Source of the DNA: Chlorobiaceae bacterium
GTDB lineage: Bacteria; Bacteroidota; Chlorobiia; Chlorobiales; Chlorobiaceae
DNA: 64,000 nucleotides
NCBI GenBank assembly: GCA_013334335.1
Contig: JAAXXR010000003.1
Location: 18,417 to 82,416 of the forward strand
Reading direction: 5' to 3'
Below are positions 28,443 to 37,976 of the stretch, piece after piece. Position numbers and translations under genes: made by a program. The notes under the pieces were generated by a model that worked only from the letters and a program-made list of their open reading frames with translations, searched no databases and was not told where the DNA came from. Within the stretch, counting starts at the first letter, position 1; each line of letters begins with the position of its first letter.

Positions 28443-29186
28443 TCACCGCTTCAGGCGATCCTCCAGCCTTTTGGCCCGGGCGCCCGGTTCCGGATGGCTT
28501 GACAGAAAGCTATGGGTGCCGCCCAGACCGGCAAGCTTCCTGAGGGCCGTCACGGAGGCCTCCGTCCTGAAACGCTGCCGTTGCATGAGATCGAATCCAA
28601 AATCGTCGGCCGCCTTTTCCTGGGTCTGTGAATACTGCGCCTTGATGAAGGTCTCAAGAAGGCCGCCCAGCTCCGAAGAGGCGATCTGTCCGGTTCGGCC
28701 GCCCTGCGAGGCAACACCCTTCCTGACAGCTGAAAGCGCATAGGCCCGGCTGATCGCCGCCTTGGTATCGCCATTGACCACATGCCCCTGCTCGTGACCG
28801 ATCACGAAAATCAACTCGTCATCGTCCATCAGATCCATCAGCCCGCTGTAAAGACGAATGCTGCCATCCCCGAGCGCGAAGGCGTTCACCTCGGGAACCA
28901 GATAAACCTTGTAGTTGAACTTCCGCCCCTGATCCTTCGACAATCTTGCCGTCAGTCGGTTCAGGCGTTTGGCGTATGGGCTGCCCGGTCCGGCAACCTT
29001 GTTGGTCACATCGGAATACTGGGCGAACTGCAGCGACATGGCGGCCACGTCCTCGTCCGTGAGCGTTGCCGCTTTGACGCCGTCCATAACCGCATCGAGC
29101 GCACTGCCAAAGTTGAACGCGCATCCACTGTTCGATCCAAGGATCAGGAACGAGAGCGTCAGGAACAAAAAGCTGATCTTTTTCAT
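28443..29186 (-). CDS. M48 family zinc metalloprotease, lipoprotein
   Basis: A 247-residue protein from ATG 29186. A lipoprotein signal (FLILGSNSGC) is followed by an M48 peptidase domain: zinc motif HEQGH in FVIGHEQGHVVNG and the third ligand in EKAADDFG, ending with the HPEPGARAKRL motif of LoiP/YggG- and BepA-type proteases. It is likely anchored at the outer membrane and involved in envelope quality control. The upstream in-frame extension to 29312 is not needed. Confidence 0.88.
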   Translation of the reverse strand: MKKISFLFLTLSFLILGSNSGCAFNFGSALDAVMDGVKAATLTDEDVAAMSLQFAQYSDVTNKVAGPGSPYAKRLNRLTARLSKDQGRKFNYKVYLVPEVNAFALGDGSIRLYSGLMDLMDDDELIFVIGHEQGHVVNGDTKAAISRAYALSAVRKGVASQGGRTGQIASSELGGLLETFIKAQYSQTQEKAADDFGFDLMQRQRFRTEASVTALRKLAGLGGTHSFLSSHPEPGARAKRLEDRLKR

Positions 29187-29565
29187 GAGGGGTCTGTCCG
29201 ATGTTGTGTCATTGATGCAGGGGGAACCACAGTACTTGGAATACCGCGAAAGAACAGCTGCCCGACCGGCGAAACGCCGACCGCAAGCAGGACGCACCCG
29301 GGAACTGCCCACTGGTGCAGCGGTCTCACGAGGGAGGGGGAACCGGATAACAGAGGTCAGCCCACAAAGTAATTACTTACGAAATAATCCAAATCGAATC
29401 AAGACACCACAATCGGGAAAACGACCGGTATGGCCTGTTCCTTTCACGAAAAATGCCCCGTTTCACCACGAAAGCCTGTTTGCGCTTTATGCGGAAAGAT
29501 TTATCGTTATAAGTCACTTTTGACAGGCTCAATTGAACATGACGGGAAACACGTAAATCTTTACC

Positions 29566-30309
29566 ATGACGACGATGAGTAACCAGCACACCGGAAAAAC
29601 CACTCTCCTGCTTCTCTTTCTGCTGCTCGCCCACGGCAAAACAAACGCCGGAATTTTGCAGTCAAAACCCGAAGTTGGCAGCGGTACACGACAACAGGCG
29701 ACTCCGGCACTGAAGCGAGAAACCTCCGGGTCGACGATCGGGATTTCATCCATGACCCCCACGGAACGTGAAGTCATCGCTGAAGTCAACCTGATGAGAA
29801 ATAACCCTGCACGCTACGCACAGTTGTATCTGGTGCCACTCCGTTCATGCTATCAGGGCAGAGTCCTCACCCTCCCCGATCAGTCTCCCGTGATGACCAA
29901 CGAGGGAATCGGGGCGCTCGATGAGTGTATCCGGGAACTGGAACGAGCCACGCCGGTGACCGGCCTGGCCCCGCGAAAGGAGCTCTCGTTGGCAGCCCGC
30001 GACCATGTACAGGACCAGGGGAGAACCGGCTCAGTCGGCCATGACGGAAGTGACGGATCATCCACCTTCTCGCGGATGAATCGATACGGGAAATGGGAGT
30101 ACAGTGCCGGAGAAAACATCTGTTACGGCATCAGCAGAGCGAGATACATCGTCATCACCCTGCTCATCGACGATGGCGTAAGCTCGCGCGGCCACAGAAA
30201 AAACTTCCTGAACAACAGCTTCAAGCTCATCGGCGTCAAAACCGGTGCGCACCAGGTGTACGGAAACATGTGCGTCATCGATTTTGCCGGAGGATATACC
30301 TCAAGGTAG
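29566..30309 (+). CDS. Secreted CAP (SCP/PR1) domain protein
   Basis: A 247-residue exported protein: signal peptide (TLLLLFLLLAHGKTNA), a short linker, then a CAP domain from about residue 65. CAP motifs are visible as EREVIAEVNLMRNNPARYA, LSLAARDHVQDQG, SVGHDGSDG, SAGENICYG and RGHRKNFLN. Bacterial CAP proteins are extracellular and their activity is mostly unknown; they may bind lipids or cleave proteins. Two Cys pairs could form disulfides. Confidence 0.88.
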   Translation: MTTMSNQHTGKTTLLLLFLLLAHGKTNAGILQSKPEVGSGTRQQATPALKRETSGSTIGISSMTPTEREVIAEVNLMRNNPARYAQLYLVPLRSCYQGRVLTLPDQSPVMTNEGIGALDECIRELERATPVTGLAPRKELSLAARDHVQDQGRTGSVGHDGSDGSSTFSRMNRYGKWEYSAGENICYGISRARYIVITLLIDDGVSSRGHRKNFLNNSFKLIGVKTGAHQVYGNMCVIDFAGGYTSR

Positions 30310-30605
30310 AGACATGAATCAGTTCGCGGGATCGCTGCACTCGAACGATCCGACTCATGAAAAAAGCACCCGGAGCCGGCAAGTCCTGACTCGGAATTTC
30401 CTGGCTGACCGGTGACTCCTGACGTATAAACCTTATATTTCCTGCTGTAACGGCACCTCCGGTTCAGGAAGCCTATCGACGCGCTGACTTCTTGGACCGG
30501 ACGATTTTTCCCGACGGATCGTTTCGGAAGAGCGTTGTACCCGGGCAGGCGATAACCCCTGACCGAGCTCCTGAACACCTCCCGCGCAAGCATAACAATA
30601 CGGCC

Positions 30606-32453
30606 ATGATTAAAAGTACATCGAGCTCACTTTTGATCAGTTTCCTGCACTCCATCATCATCGTGACCGGGACGATCATCCTGCTCTTCTCGTTTCCCGT
30701 GGCCGCGCTGTTACTGAAAGAGCTCTATTTCAAGAACGTGGCACCTTCGGAATACTTCACCTGGGTCTACCGCATCTTCACCCTGATCATCTCGCTCGCC
30801 TTCACGCGATTCCTCTACCAGCAGATCGTCAAGCTCGCGATGTTCATCGCCAGAAACGACGTCATCGCTGTCATGAACAAAAAGAGCTTGATCGTCTCCA
30901 TGCTCTTCACCTTGCTGCTCGTACCCAAAGCTGCGGTAACGAGCCTCTACGGCGTGGTCACCAACCTCTTCAACTTCTTCAGGAATGTCCTGAACGCCTC
31001 GTCCTACCTCATCATGGGTCCGGGCTCCAGTTCGGAATCCAATACGGGCGTCACCGATTTCATCACCCTGTTCTACCGGAACTCCCTCGACTTCGTCAAC
31101 CGCTTTACCAACGAAGTGAGACAGCTACTGAATTACCTGCCGTTGTCGGACACCGCCCTGTTTATCAGCCTCTGGATATTGATCGCCTTCACCTCCGAAC
31201 TGATGCTCGGCAGCAACGAACAGCTTTCCCTCAAATTCCCCGACATCGACAGCAAGCGGGATCGCATCCTGGGATTCGTCCGTATCCACCGGGATAAAAT
31301 TCTGTTCGGCACCATACTCTCCTTCTCCCTGTTCCTGTCGGTATCTGCCATGATCGCCGTCCCCTATGTCTCGCAAAGTTCACAGAAGCTCATCTACGAC
31401 ACCGAATACCTCAAGAAAAGCCTCGATGCTTATCTGATTCCCGATTCGTTCCTCGAGGAGGAACTGAACGCACATGTCGCCGACAGCCTCGCTTACGAAA
31501 GACAACTGGAAAAATGGCTCGCATTTTCAGCCGATTCGCTTGAACAGAAAAGCGGCCGACCATTGCCTCAGGCTGTGAGGACACAATGGACCGACCATAT
31601 CGCAGCCGTTAACGGGCTGGTGAAGCAGGCCATAGCCAATGATCGAAAGCAGGTGAAGATGATCCGGGAGTTCAGGAAAGAGGTGCTTGCACGGCAAAAA
31701 AAAGAGAGCCGCATGCTGTCGGAGAATTTACTGCTCACCGCCAACTCCCTGACCAACGCCGACGAAGCTAACGAATATTTCAAGCGGCTGGTCTGGTGGT
31801 TTTCGGAAGAGTCGGACAACCTGAAAACCATGCTCGACAACGAATACTTTAAACTCAGAAACAACACCTCCCTGCAGAGTTCGATGTTCTCGTTCCTCAG
31901 CAACAGCCTCGAAAACGACGTCGAAACGCTTCTGAAATCAAACGCCGGAGACCAGCCCTATCTGGCCAACACCGAGAACATGAAAATGTATCTGCACAAG
32001 CAGCTGATCGACATTGAAAGCACATCGTTTCGGCACGACGCCATTCCAATGCCCTCGGTGCCCAAAGCTGGAATGAGCTGGGGCATCTTCGGCCAGATCG
32101 CCCAGTGGCTGCTCGCCTCGAGATCTTACGAGCTGGCCATTCTGACCGGCATGTTCGGGTTCGGCCTGTTCGGGGCCTCTATCTCCACACTGATACGCTC
32201 CCAGGACGGAGAACCGGCCCCCACGGCAGGCTACCGGATCATCATCAAAGGCCTCAGCGCCGCCGTCCTGCTCTTCCTCTCGATCATGGGCGGCACCGCA
32301 CTGCTCGGCATCGAAACATCCAAGCCAAACGCCTATACACTCTTTTTCCTGTGCCTCATCGGCGCCGTTTTCAGCGACACGGTCTGGGAATGGGCGAAAG
32401 GCAAACTGTCGGGTATCAATGAACAACCAGGAGGAACACCAGGCAATACCTAA
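30606..32453 (+). CDS. Large membrane protein of unknown function
   Basis: A 615-residue protein started at ATG 30606 (frame open to TTG 30492). N-terminal membrane helices (about 10-35, 50-70, 95-120, 195-215, 245-270) are followed by a long charged helical region (about 280-480, probably coiled coil in the periplasm or cytoplasm) and three C-terminal helices (about 500-600). No enzyme motif is visible. The layout suggests a membrane scaffold or a mechanosensitive-type protein, which is only a guess. Confidence 0.7.
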   Translation: MIKSTSSSLLISFLHSIIIVTGTIILLFSFPVAALLLKELYFKNVAPSEYFTWVYRIFTLIISLAFTRFLYQQIVKLAMFIARNDVIAVMNKKSLIVSMLFTLLLVPKAAVTSLYGVVTNLFNFFRNVLNASSYLIMGPGSSSESNTGVTDFITLFYRNSLDFVNRFTNEVRQLLNYLPLSDTALFISLWILIAFTSELMLGSNEQLSLKFPDIDSKRDRILGFVRIHRDKILFGTILSFSLFLSVSAMIAVPYVSQSSQKLIYDTEYLKKSLDAYLIPDSFLEEELNAHVADSLAYERQLEKWLAFSADSLEQKSGRPLPQAVRTQWTDHIAAVNGLVKQAIANDRKQVKMIREFRKEVLARQKKESRMLSENLLLTANSLTNADEANEYFKRLVWWFSEESDNLKTMLDNEYFKLRNNTSLQSSMFSFLSNSLENDVETLLKSNAGDQPYLANTENMKMYLHKQLIDIESTSFRHDAIPMPSVPKAGMSWGIFGQIAQWLLASRSYELAILTGMFGFGLFGASISTLIRSQDGEPAPTAGYRIIIKGLSAAVLLFLSIMGGTALLGIETSKPNAYTLFFLCLIGAVFSDTVWEWAKGKLSGINEQPGGTPGNT

Positions 32454-32517
32454 CCGGTCAGCCCGTGGCCGGCATGCACCTGAACCTGTTCACGACCTCG
32501 GGCTGTCCGGGGGGAAG

Positions 32518-33339
32518 TCAGGCCGGCAGGAGCGGAACACCATCAAAGCCCGACAATGGCACAGGAATGAGCTGAAAAGGATGCTCGTAATCGACCGTCG
32601 CGAAGCTGCCGACCCCGATCGAACGCCGGTGGGCGTAATCCGGGAATGGTGTCGAGACCGCTGTCGGGTCGAGATAGAACCAGCGTTCGCCGACGTAAGC
32701 GGCAACAAAGACATGCGACGCCGTCGGTGGCGCACCATTCTCAGCGTGATGGCCGCTGGCGACCGCAAATCGGTAACGAGGGGAGACGATACGGCCAAGA
32801 AGGGTCGCGAACAGATGCGCCTTGGAAAAGCACGCCGCCCAGGCGAGCTGTCCGTGGGCCTGGTAATACCTTGCAAAATCAGCAATTGAGGGCCACGCTC
32901 CAGGCAATGACGACATGGTTGCATATTCGGCATTGCTGGACACGACATGCGTTCCCATCCAGTTCCAGAGCATCCCGATGCGGGACCATACCTCCTCTTC
33001 GGTCTCAGCCTTGCTCCACGTGAACCCGATATCGCGCAACAGGGTATCGATTTCCGCATTAGCCGTCTCGTAATCCCGGAAAAAGAGCGACGAACGCGTA
33101 TCCGCCGACACCCCGGCCCTGACCCAGAAGTTCCAGAGTTTGTAATAGAGCACCTCCCCTTCATGCTTCGTCGATATCCGTTTCCAGATGACGTTGCCGC
33201 GAAGCTTGACCTTTCCTGGATCGATCACCTGCGGAAGGATCTGCCAGTCGAGGTACACCGGGCTCTGGAGTACACCCCCCTTCTCCTTCTTCTGCTTCTT
33301 CAGCGTCGCAGCCTTCCCTTTCGCCTTCTTCTCAGACAT
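32518..33339 (-). CDS. Transglutaminase-like domain protein
   Basis: A 273-residue protein started at ATG 33339, which follows AAAAGGAGG at good spacing. A Lys-rich start (EKKAKGKAATLKKQKKEKGG) precedes a transglutaminase/protease-like fold: Cys in AWAACFSKAHLFATLL, His in ASHVFVAAYV and Asp in WFYLDPTAV, the expected Cys-His-Asp order. There is no signal peptide, so it is probably cytoplasmic. It may be a peptidase rather than a cross-linker. Confidence 0.75.
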   Translation of the reverse strand: MSEKKAKGKAATLKKQKKEKGGVLQSPVYLDWQILPQVIDPGKVKLRGNVIWKRISTKHEGEVLYYKLWNFWVRAGVSADTRSSLFFRDYETANAEIDTLLRDIGFTWSKAETEEEVWSRIGMLWNWMGTHVVSSNAEYATMSSLPGAWPSIADFARYYQAHGQLAWAACFSKAHLFATLLGRIVSPRYRFAVASGHHAENGAPPTASHVFVAAYVGERWFYLDPTAVSTPFPDYAHRRSIGVGSFATVDYEHPFQLIPVPLSGFDGVPLLPA

Positions 33340-33768
33340 ACGGACCTCCTTTTTCGTTGTGGATGAATCCTGCCGGATACGAACAGCAGAAACCCGGAAC
33401 TTGCGAGACGATGCCGGACCTGTTGCACAACATGCACGAAACCACCGCATGGATAGGGGAAACAACCTCCATGGGGACCATGGAGAGCAACCATGCCGGA
33501 TGGGCTTGCGGTTGCAGTACCATGACGAAAAATAGTTCTCGCTGCACGTGCGTGCAATGAAAACTTCACTCACGCAGATTCAGGCGCCGACACGTCGTCC
33601 TCTGATATGCCTGCAGAAACATGCCACAGCTTACGATGTCTGTACTACGTGCATCGATAGGCCTGTCGGCGACGTTCTCTATCCCGTCAATGGACAGGAC
33701 GTTTTGTCCGTGTTCCGCCTGCGCCCTCAGAAAAAGAAACAGCTCCATTCGAACCGGGATGGCGGGAC

Positions 33769-34605
33769 TCACTGTTCCAACCGCTCGAGAAGCCTGCCAC
33801 GTCCGTCTTCGATGCAGGCATAACGCGAACGAATCGCCCGCAGCCCTCCGGGGGCCGCCACCAGTTCGATCTCGACCTCCTCCTCAGCACCGTGATCGCC
33901 GCAAGGCCAGGAGACGACCGTGGTTCTGCCCCTTGAGACGAGAAGACGCTGCCATGCCTCGGGGCTTTCGAGGACAAGGGGATCGCCAGGATGGGCAACG
34001 GTACCGAACGCATGGAGTTTCGGGTTCAGGCGCGTAATGCCGACCAGCACCGTCTGGCGATGCCCGCATGGGCCGGCACCAACCTGCAGCGCAAATTCGG
34101 TCGGACGACCGTCGTGGTCGTAGTCGCCAATGTTCATGATCCGGACGACCGGTCGGGATTTGACCATCCTGCTGAATCCGGGAGAATCCTTCCTTTCGAA
34201 ATCTCCCTTCCGGACCGGCCATCTCGGAAGCCGGGCAACCGAATCTCCGTCGAACCCGAGTGCGAACAACGGCGACAGTGGCAAACGCTCGGCTGGCTTG
34301 CCGGGAACAAGACGAACGAGATCGAGCTCCCCTGACTCGCCAAAGGCGAATCCCGAGCATGGGCAGGTGTACCAATCGTCACCGGATGGATCGCACTCCT
34401 GTTCCGGTGCCCTTTTCCACTCCAGCCGCCACTCCTCGACTGCAGAACCGACGACAACCCGTTGCCGCTCCCGGACAACGGCGCCGGATCCCGGGCGCTG
34501 AACGACCAGGACGTGGGGAGGTGCCGCTGAACCCGGCGGTGAAAAGAGCCCGACGCAAAGCGAAACCAACAGGAGAGGCCGCAGCCTGTAGTGAAAAATC
34601 CTCAT
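33769..34605 (-). CDS. Exported protein of unknown function
   Basis: A 278-residue protein from ATG 34605 (ATG 34617 also possible). A signal peptide (LRPLLLVSLCVGLFSPPGSAA) is followed by a mature domain with several cysteines, including YTCPCSG and AGPCGH, and an Asp-rich DYDHDGRPTEF segment that resembles a calcium-binding loop. No known enzyme motif. A second exported protein gene lies upstream on the same strand. Confidence 0.65.
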   Translation of the reverse strand: MRIFHYRLRPLLLVSLCVGLFSPPGSAAPPHVLVVQRPGSGAVVRERQRVVVGSAVEEWRLEWKRAPEQECDPSGDDWYTCPCSGFAFGESGELDLVRLVPGKPAERLPLSPLFALGFDGDSVARLPRWPVRKGDFERKDSPGFSRMVKSRPVVRIMNIGDYDHDGRPTEFALQVGAGPCGHRQTVLVGITRLNPKLHAFGTVAHPGDPLVLESPEAWQRLLVSRGRTTVVSWPCGDHGAEEEVEIELVAAPGGLRAIRSRYACIEDGRGRLLERLEQ

Positions 34606-34710
34606 GATACCTGCCATGACGAGCGGTCAGATGGCCTCCGGGAGCCGCGCTCCCCCATTTCCCGCAATGATTGTTGAAAAAATCCAGGATCTGTTCCGCA
34701 CAACGGCCGA

Positions 34711-35160
34711 TCAGTCGGTACGCTCCCCTGGAAGGATGCGTGACGGCAAACCAGGGAAACGGGCCACAAGATTCCTGAAATACCCGGGACTCTCCAGACA
34801 TCCAGGATTATCCGGCTCGGTGCAGGGTATCTCGACAACACGCCACCGGCCCTGTCCCCTGTGCAACAGGGCATACACATCCTCGTAGATGCTGTCGCCA
34901 CGCTTCGACCGGGGAAGCGTATGGACCCAGGCCCAACCGTCACTGACCGTCAACTCCTTCACGACGAAGATCACCTCGAGCCCGTGCAGCTCGTTTACCT
35001 TTACTCGAACGGCATCGAGTATCGCCCTGCGCTCCGTGCTGCCGGGGTGCGGTGTCCGGACAGCCGGAACCACGCCCGGGGCTTCACGCGAATAAAGCGG
35101 CCCTGAACCGGAAACCCCAATCACCAAGAGGAGGACGCGGCATAAACACCTGAACTTCAC
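34711..35160 (-). CDS. Exported small protein of unknown function
   Basis: A 149-residue protein. I chose the GTG at 35160 because AAGGAG lies eight bases upstream and the peptide then opens with a clean signal sequence (KFRCLCRVLLLVIGVSG); a longer frame to ATG 35226 lacks a ribosome binding site. The mature part resembles small secreted proteins with a Trp-rich core (SDGWAWVHTLPR, GRWRVVEIPC). It lies about 105 bases before the 33769-34605 gene on the same strand. Confidence 0.65.
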   Translation of the reverse strand: MKFRCLCRVLLLVIGVSGSGPLYSREAPGVVPAVRTPHPGSTERRAILDAVRVKVNELHGLEVIFVVKELTVSDGWAWVHTLPRSKRGDSIYEDVYALLHRGQGRWRVVEIPCTEPDNPGCLESPGYFRNLVARFPGLPSRILPGERTD

Positions 35161-35566
35161 GGCGCATGCTCCTTGGCCATAGCCGGCATCGCTCACGCAT
35201 CCATCACTCGACCCCATGTCCGTCATGTTCGTTCATCTTTGGTTGACCATGTCAGGGAACGCCCCTGCTTACGCTTCAAGGACAGCCCGCTTCCAGCCCA
35301 TCAGCATTGGAGTTCATCCGAAAAAACAGTCCTCTTCGGGTTCATGGTTGCCGGAGCGACAAGAGTATCTGCACATCAGGTTACCTGTTTCCGGGACAAG
35401 ATCCAACCTTGGACCCTAAAGACCGAGCCTGCGCATATCCTCACCAACAACCGCAAAACCTCCCTCACCACCGTGTGAGATCCCCGGACTGTTCATCCTT
35501 TCGTGGAATCTTGCGGTATTCTCGCTATACTTCAGGAGGCTCATCAACCTTCAAACCCGTTCTCCT
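35161..35566. other. Divergent intergenic region
   Basis: Promoter region for the 34711-35160 gene and the cyclophilin gene. Only unsupported short frames; no RNA gene or repeat seen. Confidence 0.35.
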
Positions 35567-36130
35567 ATGCTGACCACTTCGATCAGGATCTTTGCGGTGC
35601 TGTTTGCACTTCTCGCGGGTTTCCTCCCACGAGCGGAATCCGCTACGGCACTTGACCCTGAAAACACGATCTACCTTGACCTTCCCGCAGGCAGGGTCGT
35701 CATCCAGCTTCTGCCCCGCATTGCCCCCAGCCATGTGGCACGAATCAAGGAGCTAACCCGCAAAGGTTTTTATGACGGGCTCACCTTCCACCGCGTCATT
35801 CCGGATTTCATGGCGCAGACCGGCGACCCCGGGGGTGACGGCACCGGAGGATCGGGAAAACAGCTCAAAGCCGAATTCAGCAGCACACCGCATTTGCGCG
35901 GCACCGTCTCCATGGCACGCGCCCAGAACCCCGACAGCGCGGACAGCCAGTTCTTCATCTGCTTCGCCCCGAGTCCGTTCCTCGACGGCCAGTACACCGT
36001 CTGGGGCAAGGTTGTCTCCGGCATGGAGTTCGTCGACAGGATCAAAGCAGGAACACAGTACAACAACGGCGCCGTCACCAACCCGACTAAAATCATCCGA
36101 ATGCGAGTCGCCGCAGACGTCAAACCCTGA
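35567..36130 (+). CDS. Exported cyclophilin-type peptidyl-prolyl isomerase
   Basis: A 187-residue enzyme that isomerises proline bonds during protein folding. A signal peptide (IFAVLFALLAGFLPRAESA) indicates a periplasmic location. The cyclophilin core has the catalytic Arg in LTFHRVIPDFMAQTGDP, then GTVSMAR, DSQFFICF, FLDGQYTVWGKV and the end of the barrel (IIRMRV). Length and motifs fit the bacterial PpiA group. Confidence 0.93.
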   Translation: MLTTSIRIFAVLFALLAGFLPRAESATALDPENTIYLDLPAGRVVIQLLPRIAPSHVARIKELTRKGFYDGLTFHRVIPDFMAQTGDPGGDGTGGSGKQLKAEFSSTPHLRGTVSMARAQNPDSADSQFFICFAPSPFLDGQYTVWGKVVSGMEFVDRIKAGTQYNNGAVTNPTKIIRMRVAADVKP

Positions 36131-36209
36131 AACCGGTTACCCCCGGAAGGCATTAGCCCGACTTGAGGCCAGAAACCGTCGCCCCATTACCTTCACTGCT
36201 GATCGAAAA

Positions 36210-36536
36210 TCAGTGCTGTATGGTGCCACTCGGCAACATGCCCATCAAGCGTCTCTTAGCCACGGGTTTTACATCCATGCCCGGTACTACCAGAGCAACT
36301 CTTGACGGACTGCTTTTCGCTATGCCGGTTCGTTGATATGACTCGAATGGTGCCAGCCTCGGCATGGCGTCGGAAAGATGATTGAGCGGACTTCCTGCCA
36401 CTGCAGGTTTCGGCTTAGGACTGAAACCGGCAGAAGCATTGGGAGGTGCGCCGGTGACGGCAGGCTTTGGCTTCGGGCTTTAGCCGGCAGGCGTATCGGA
36501 CCGCCTTTCTTTTGCGCGTTCCATTGTCAGCGTCAT
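36210..36536 (-). pseudogene. Small Pro/Lys-repeat gene with in-frame stop at codon 19
   Basis: An ATG at 36536 follows AAGGAGG at ideal spacing and reads MTLTMERAKERRSDTPAG, then a TAA at 36480-36482. The same frame continues without another stop for about 89 codons to a TGA at 36210 and contains a repeated motif: SPKPKPAV directly after the stop and again in SAGFSPKPKPAV. The segment around the stop (PAG-stop-SPKPKPAV) mirrors the intact copy (SAGF-SPKPKPAV), so the stop replaces the expected Phe. This looks like a recently broken gene. Function unknown. Confidence 0.5.
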
Positions 36537-37009
36537 GAGAACCTCCTTGATCATGGGTTTGTGCTCAGAAAATCCAGGGGATCAAAAACTAAATATACAG
36601 CCCTGCCCGCTTCTCTCAAGAGCGGAGCCGGTTGATCCCGCAATGCCCTTCTCGGGAGCGTCAGCATCCATGATGATCGGATTCAGAGCTCTTCAGCGCT
36701 CCTCATTGCCAACCTGGCGAGCGACCACCTCACCGCTGAAACAAGCCGCGCCCTGAAATGCCATCAAGCACCCCTCAGCAATTGATGACGCACCGAGCGT
36801 TCCCCATCCCCCGTTATAACACGCAAGTTGATGTTTTCAGGAACCTCCCGAATGATTCCGGAATCGGTCACCGCAAAACAGCGGTTACCTCGCGATGAGA
36901 AACTATGTCCTTGAGTCTTGAGGTTAATATAAAGGGGAAAGAAGTGCTGACGTATTGCCATAAGTGCATCGAATGAATACCGTCGCTCAATTTCAGCAAG
37001 GAATACGCC
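36537..37009. other. Intergenic region
   Basis: Between the broken repeat gene and the UbiA-like gene. A 92-residue minus-strand frame at 36764-37042 overlaps the start of the UbiA-like gene and looks spurious. AT-rich patches near 36585 and 36920 may be promoters. Confidence 0.35.
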
Positions 37010-37879
37010 ATGACGCACTATTTTTTCAGGAACAAGCTGCATCTGTCTATCCTTTCAGCACTTGGGGCTGTGAGCTGGTCAATCTACCTGGACATTCCGG
37101 TCAATCTATGGGCCATTTTATCCGTATTTCTCCTGACATTTTCGATATACCAGGACAACCGCCTCACCGATACTATCGAGGATGCGGTCAACACCCCGGA
37201 CAGCCTGATTAACGCCGTCAAGCATGAGCTTTTCATCACCTATGTGACATTCTACCTGTGCTCATTCATCTCGCTGTTGATCGCCATTCAATTCGGGCAA
37301 CCGGCCTTCTGGGCAACCACGTTCATCATTGTCATCGGTTATCTCTACAATCATAAAGTCTTCCCGGCATTTGTCTCCCGTCGACTGAAGGGAGCACGGC
37401 GACTGAAAGACATCTACATCGTAAAAAATCTTACGCCTCCTCTCGACTGGGCGACCGCGCTCGTGTTTCTTCCACTGCTCTTCGAAGGCCGTCCGCTTTC
37501 GGTCAAAGCATGGATAAGCTGGGGCTATGTGTACGTCTGTGCGTTTTTCATCGAAGTGATGTGGGACATGAGGGACTGCCGGGGAGACCTGTTGAGTGGC
37601 ATCAAAACGATCGGGAACTCATTCTCCTTTCTGCAGACCAAACGGTTGCTCATCACGGTGAACCTCTTGTCAGGAGCGATCCTCTTATACTTCACGTTCG
37701 CGAAACTCCTTCCGGCATCCAGTTATTTCCTTCTTTTGAACAATGTTGCCGTCATGATCATCGCCAGCTTGTACAAAGAGGACAAGGAACAGTTCATGCG
37801 CAAAATCAGTGATTTGACCATCCTTTTGGCCACCATTCTGTTTCTGTCTTTCGGCCTGATCGCTTTCTATTCGAGGTAA
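37010..37879 (+). CDS. UbiA-superfamily prenyltransferase-like membrane protein
   Basis: A 289-residue protein with about eight membrane helices. Two Asp-rich motifs fit the UbiA fold: YQDNRLTD after the second helix and WDMRDCRGDLLSG later, each at the expected cytoplasmic loop. These bind Mg and the prenyl diphosphate. It differs from the BchK-type protein in this window and lacks NEP-RPIP. The substrate is unknown; candidates are quinone, carotenoid-like or lipid precursors. Confidence 0.75.
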   Translation: MTHYFFRNKLHLSILSALGAVSWSIYLDIPVNLWAILSVFLLTFSIYQDNRLTDTIEDAVNTPDSLINAVKHELFITYVTFYLCSFISLLIAIQFGQPAFWATTFIIVIGYLYNHKVFPAFVSRRLKGARRLKDIYIVKNLTPPLDWATALVFLPLLFEGRPLSVKAWISWGYVYVCAFFIEVMWDMRDCRGDLLSGIKTIGNSFSFLQTKRLLITVNLLSGAILLYFTFAKLLPASSYFLLLNNVAVMIIASLYKEDKEQFMRKISDLTILLATILFLSFGLIAFYSR

Positions 37880-37976
37880 CACCCCCACCATCGCCAATGG
37901 CCATGAAAACCTTTTTCAGTCGGACATTGTTGGGTAGAGCACAAGCTGCACCAAACCGATCAAGAAGGACGATATC

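Noticed and set aside
36764..37042. 92-residue minus-strand ORF overlapping the UbiA-like gene start
   Set aside because: It lacks a ribosome binding site, overlaps a convincing gene on the other strand and has no family-like pattern.
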